This document shows, piece by piece, positions 6,888-7,051 of a stretch of 7,051 nt of DNA (within the stretch, counting starts at the first letter, position 1; each line of letters begins with the position of its first letter). A program made the position numbers and the translations under genes. This stretch comes from Thermoplasmatota archaeon (GTDB taxonomy: Archaea; Thermoplasmatota; Penumbrarchaeia; Penumbrarchaeales; Penumbrarchaeaceae): assembly GCA_030595585.1 (NCBI GenBank), contig JAUVCY010000089.1, forward strand, positions 1-7,051, written 5' to 3'. A model generated the notes under the pieces. The model was given only the letters and a program-made list of their open reading frames with translations, made no database searches and was not told where the DNA came from.

Positions 6888-7051
6888 CTACGTCTTGGTG
6901 CTGGATACGCCGATCTGTACCTCGGGTGAGATATCGATCACGCTTCTCCCCCTGGTCATCTCGTCCGGCATCGCCTCCTCCTTCGCCCCGATAAGCTCGG
7001 GGAAGAGTGCGAACAGCTTCTTCGAGGAGTAAGGTCCTTTTCGTATGATCC
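6888..7051 (-). CDS. C-terminal end of an unrecognised protein, N-terminus off the window
   Basis: The minus strand is open from the window edge to a TAG at 6888-6890, giving 53 residues. The frame looks coding: it uses the same codons as the neighbouring genes (AAG, GAG, AGG, ATC) and gives a balanced soluble sequence containing PYSSKKLFALFPELIG followed by a charged segment (KEEAMPDEM) and ending ISPEVQIGVSSTKT. The other two minus-strand frames give either an early stop or an improbable Arg/Gly-rich product. It points towards the MutS-related gene, with 13 bp between the two stop codons, so any terminators must lie inside the opposing genes. I do not recognise the family from this tail and propose no function. 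Confidence 0.65.
   Translation of the reverse strand, partial: IIRKGPYSSKKLFALFPELIGAKEEAMPDEMTRGRSVIDISPEVQIGVSSTKT

Noticed and set aside
6869..6891. A possible hairpin terminator between the convergent genes (GTAG ... CTAC).
   Set aside because: The arms are 4 bp with a 13-nt loop and no T-run on either strand; the gap is too short and too GC-rich for a standard archaeal terminator.
1..7051. CRISPR arrays, insertion sequences, tRNA or rRNA genes, integration sites.
   Set aside because: I saw no regularly spaced repeats, no transposase motifs with terminal inverted repeats, no cloverleaf with the GTTC-type T-arm, and no rRNA-like sequence.

Overview
The window looks like ordinary chromosomal DNA from an archaeon, most likely a euryarchaeote and perhaps a Thermoplasmata-like lineage. 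That reading rests on three things: TATA-type promoter elements at about the expected distance from gene starts, very heavy use of AGG and ATA codons, and a MutS-family ATPase of the archaeal type that carries a helix-hairpin-helix N-terminus and no Smr domain. The lineage assignment is inference, because no rRNA or other marker gene is present.

Layout. At the left edge, on the minus strand, is the first 373 codons of an M18-family zinc aminopeptidase; its C-terminus lies off the window. A divergent intergenic region of about 230 bp follows, with a TATA-like element facing each way and a tight direct repeat just upstream of the rightward one. Next come two plus-strand genes that form a probable operon. 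Both encode polytopic membrane glycosyltransferases of the GT-C fold: the first resembles the PMT_2/GT39 group and the second the GT87/DUF2029-like or MptA/B-like mannosyltransferases. A 172-bp gap with a palindrome and a TATA element then leads to a gene for a 655-residue archaeal MutS-related ATPase. At the right edge, on the minus strand and only 13 bp beyond the MutS-related stop, is the C-terminal end of an unrecognised protein.

How the genes work together. The two glycosyltransferases probably act in the same pathway, adding sugars from lipid-phosphate donors on the outer face of the membrane, for example in protein N-glycosylation, S-layer or lipid glycan assembly. The aminopeptidase (cytosolic peptide turnover) and the MutS-related protein (DNA transactions) have no evident functional link to them; they have their own promoters and look like unrelated housekeeping neighbours.

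I found no mobile element, CRISPR array, RNA gene or clear undescribed system. The points worth a second look are regulatory or translational: the direct repeat before the glycosyltransferase promoter, the palindrome before the MutS-related gene, a strong Shine-Dalgarno sequence that serves an out-of-frame ATG at the glycosyltransferase junction, and a changed residue pair after Walker B in the MutS-related protein.
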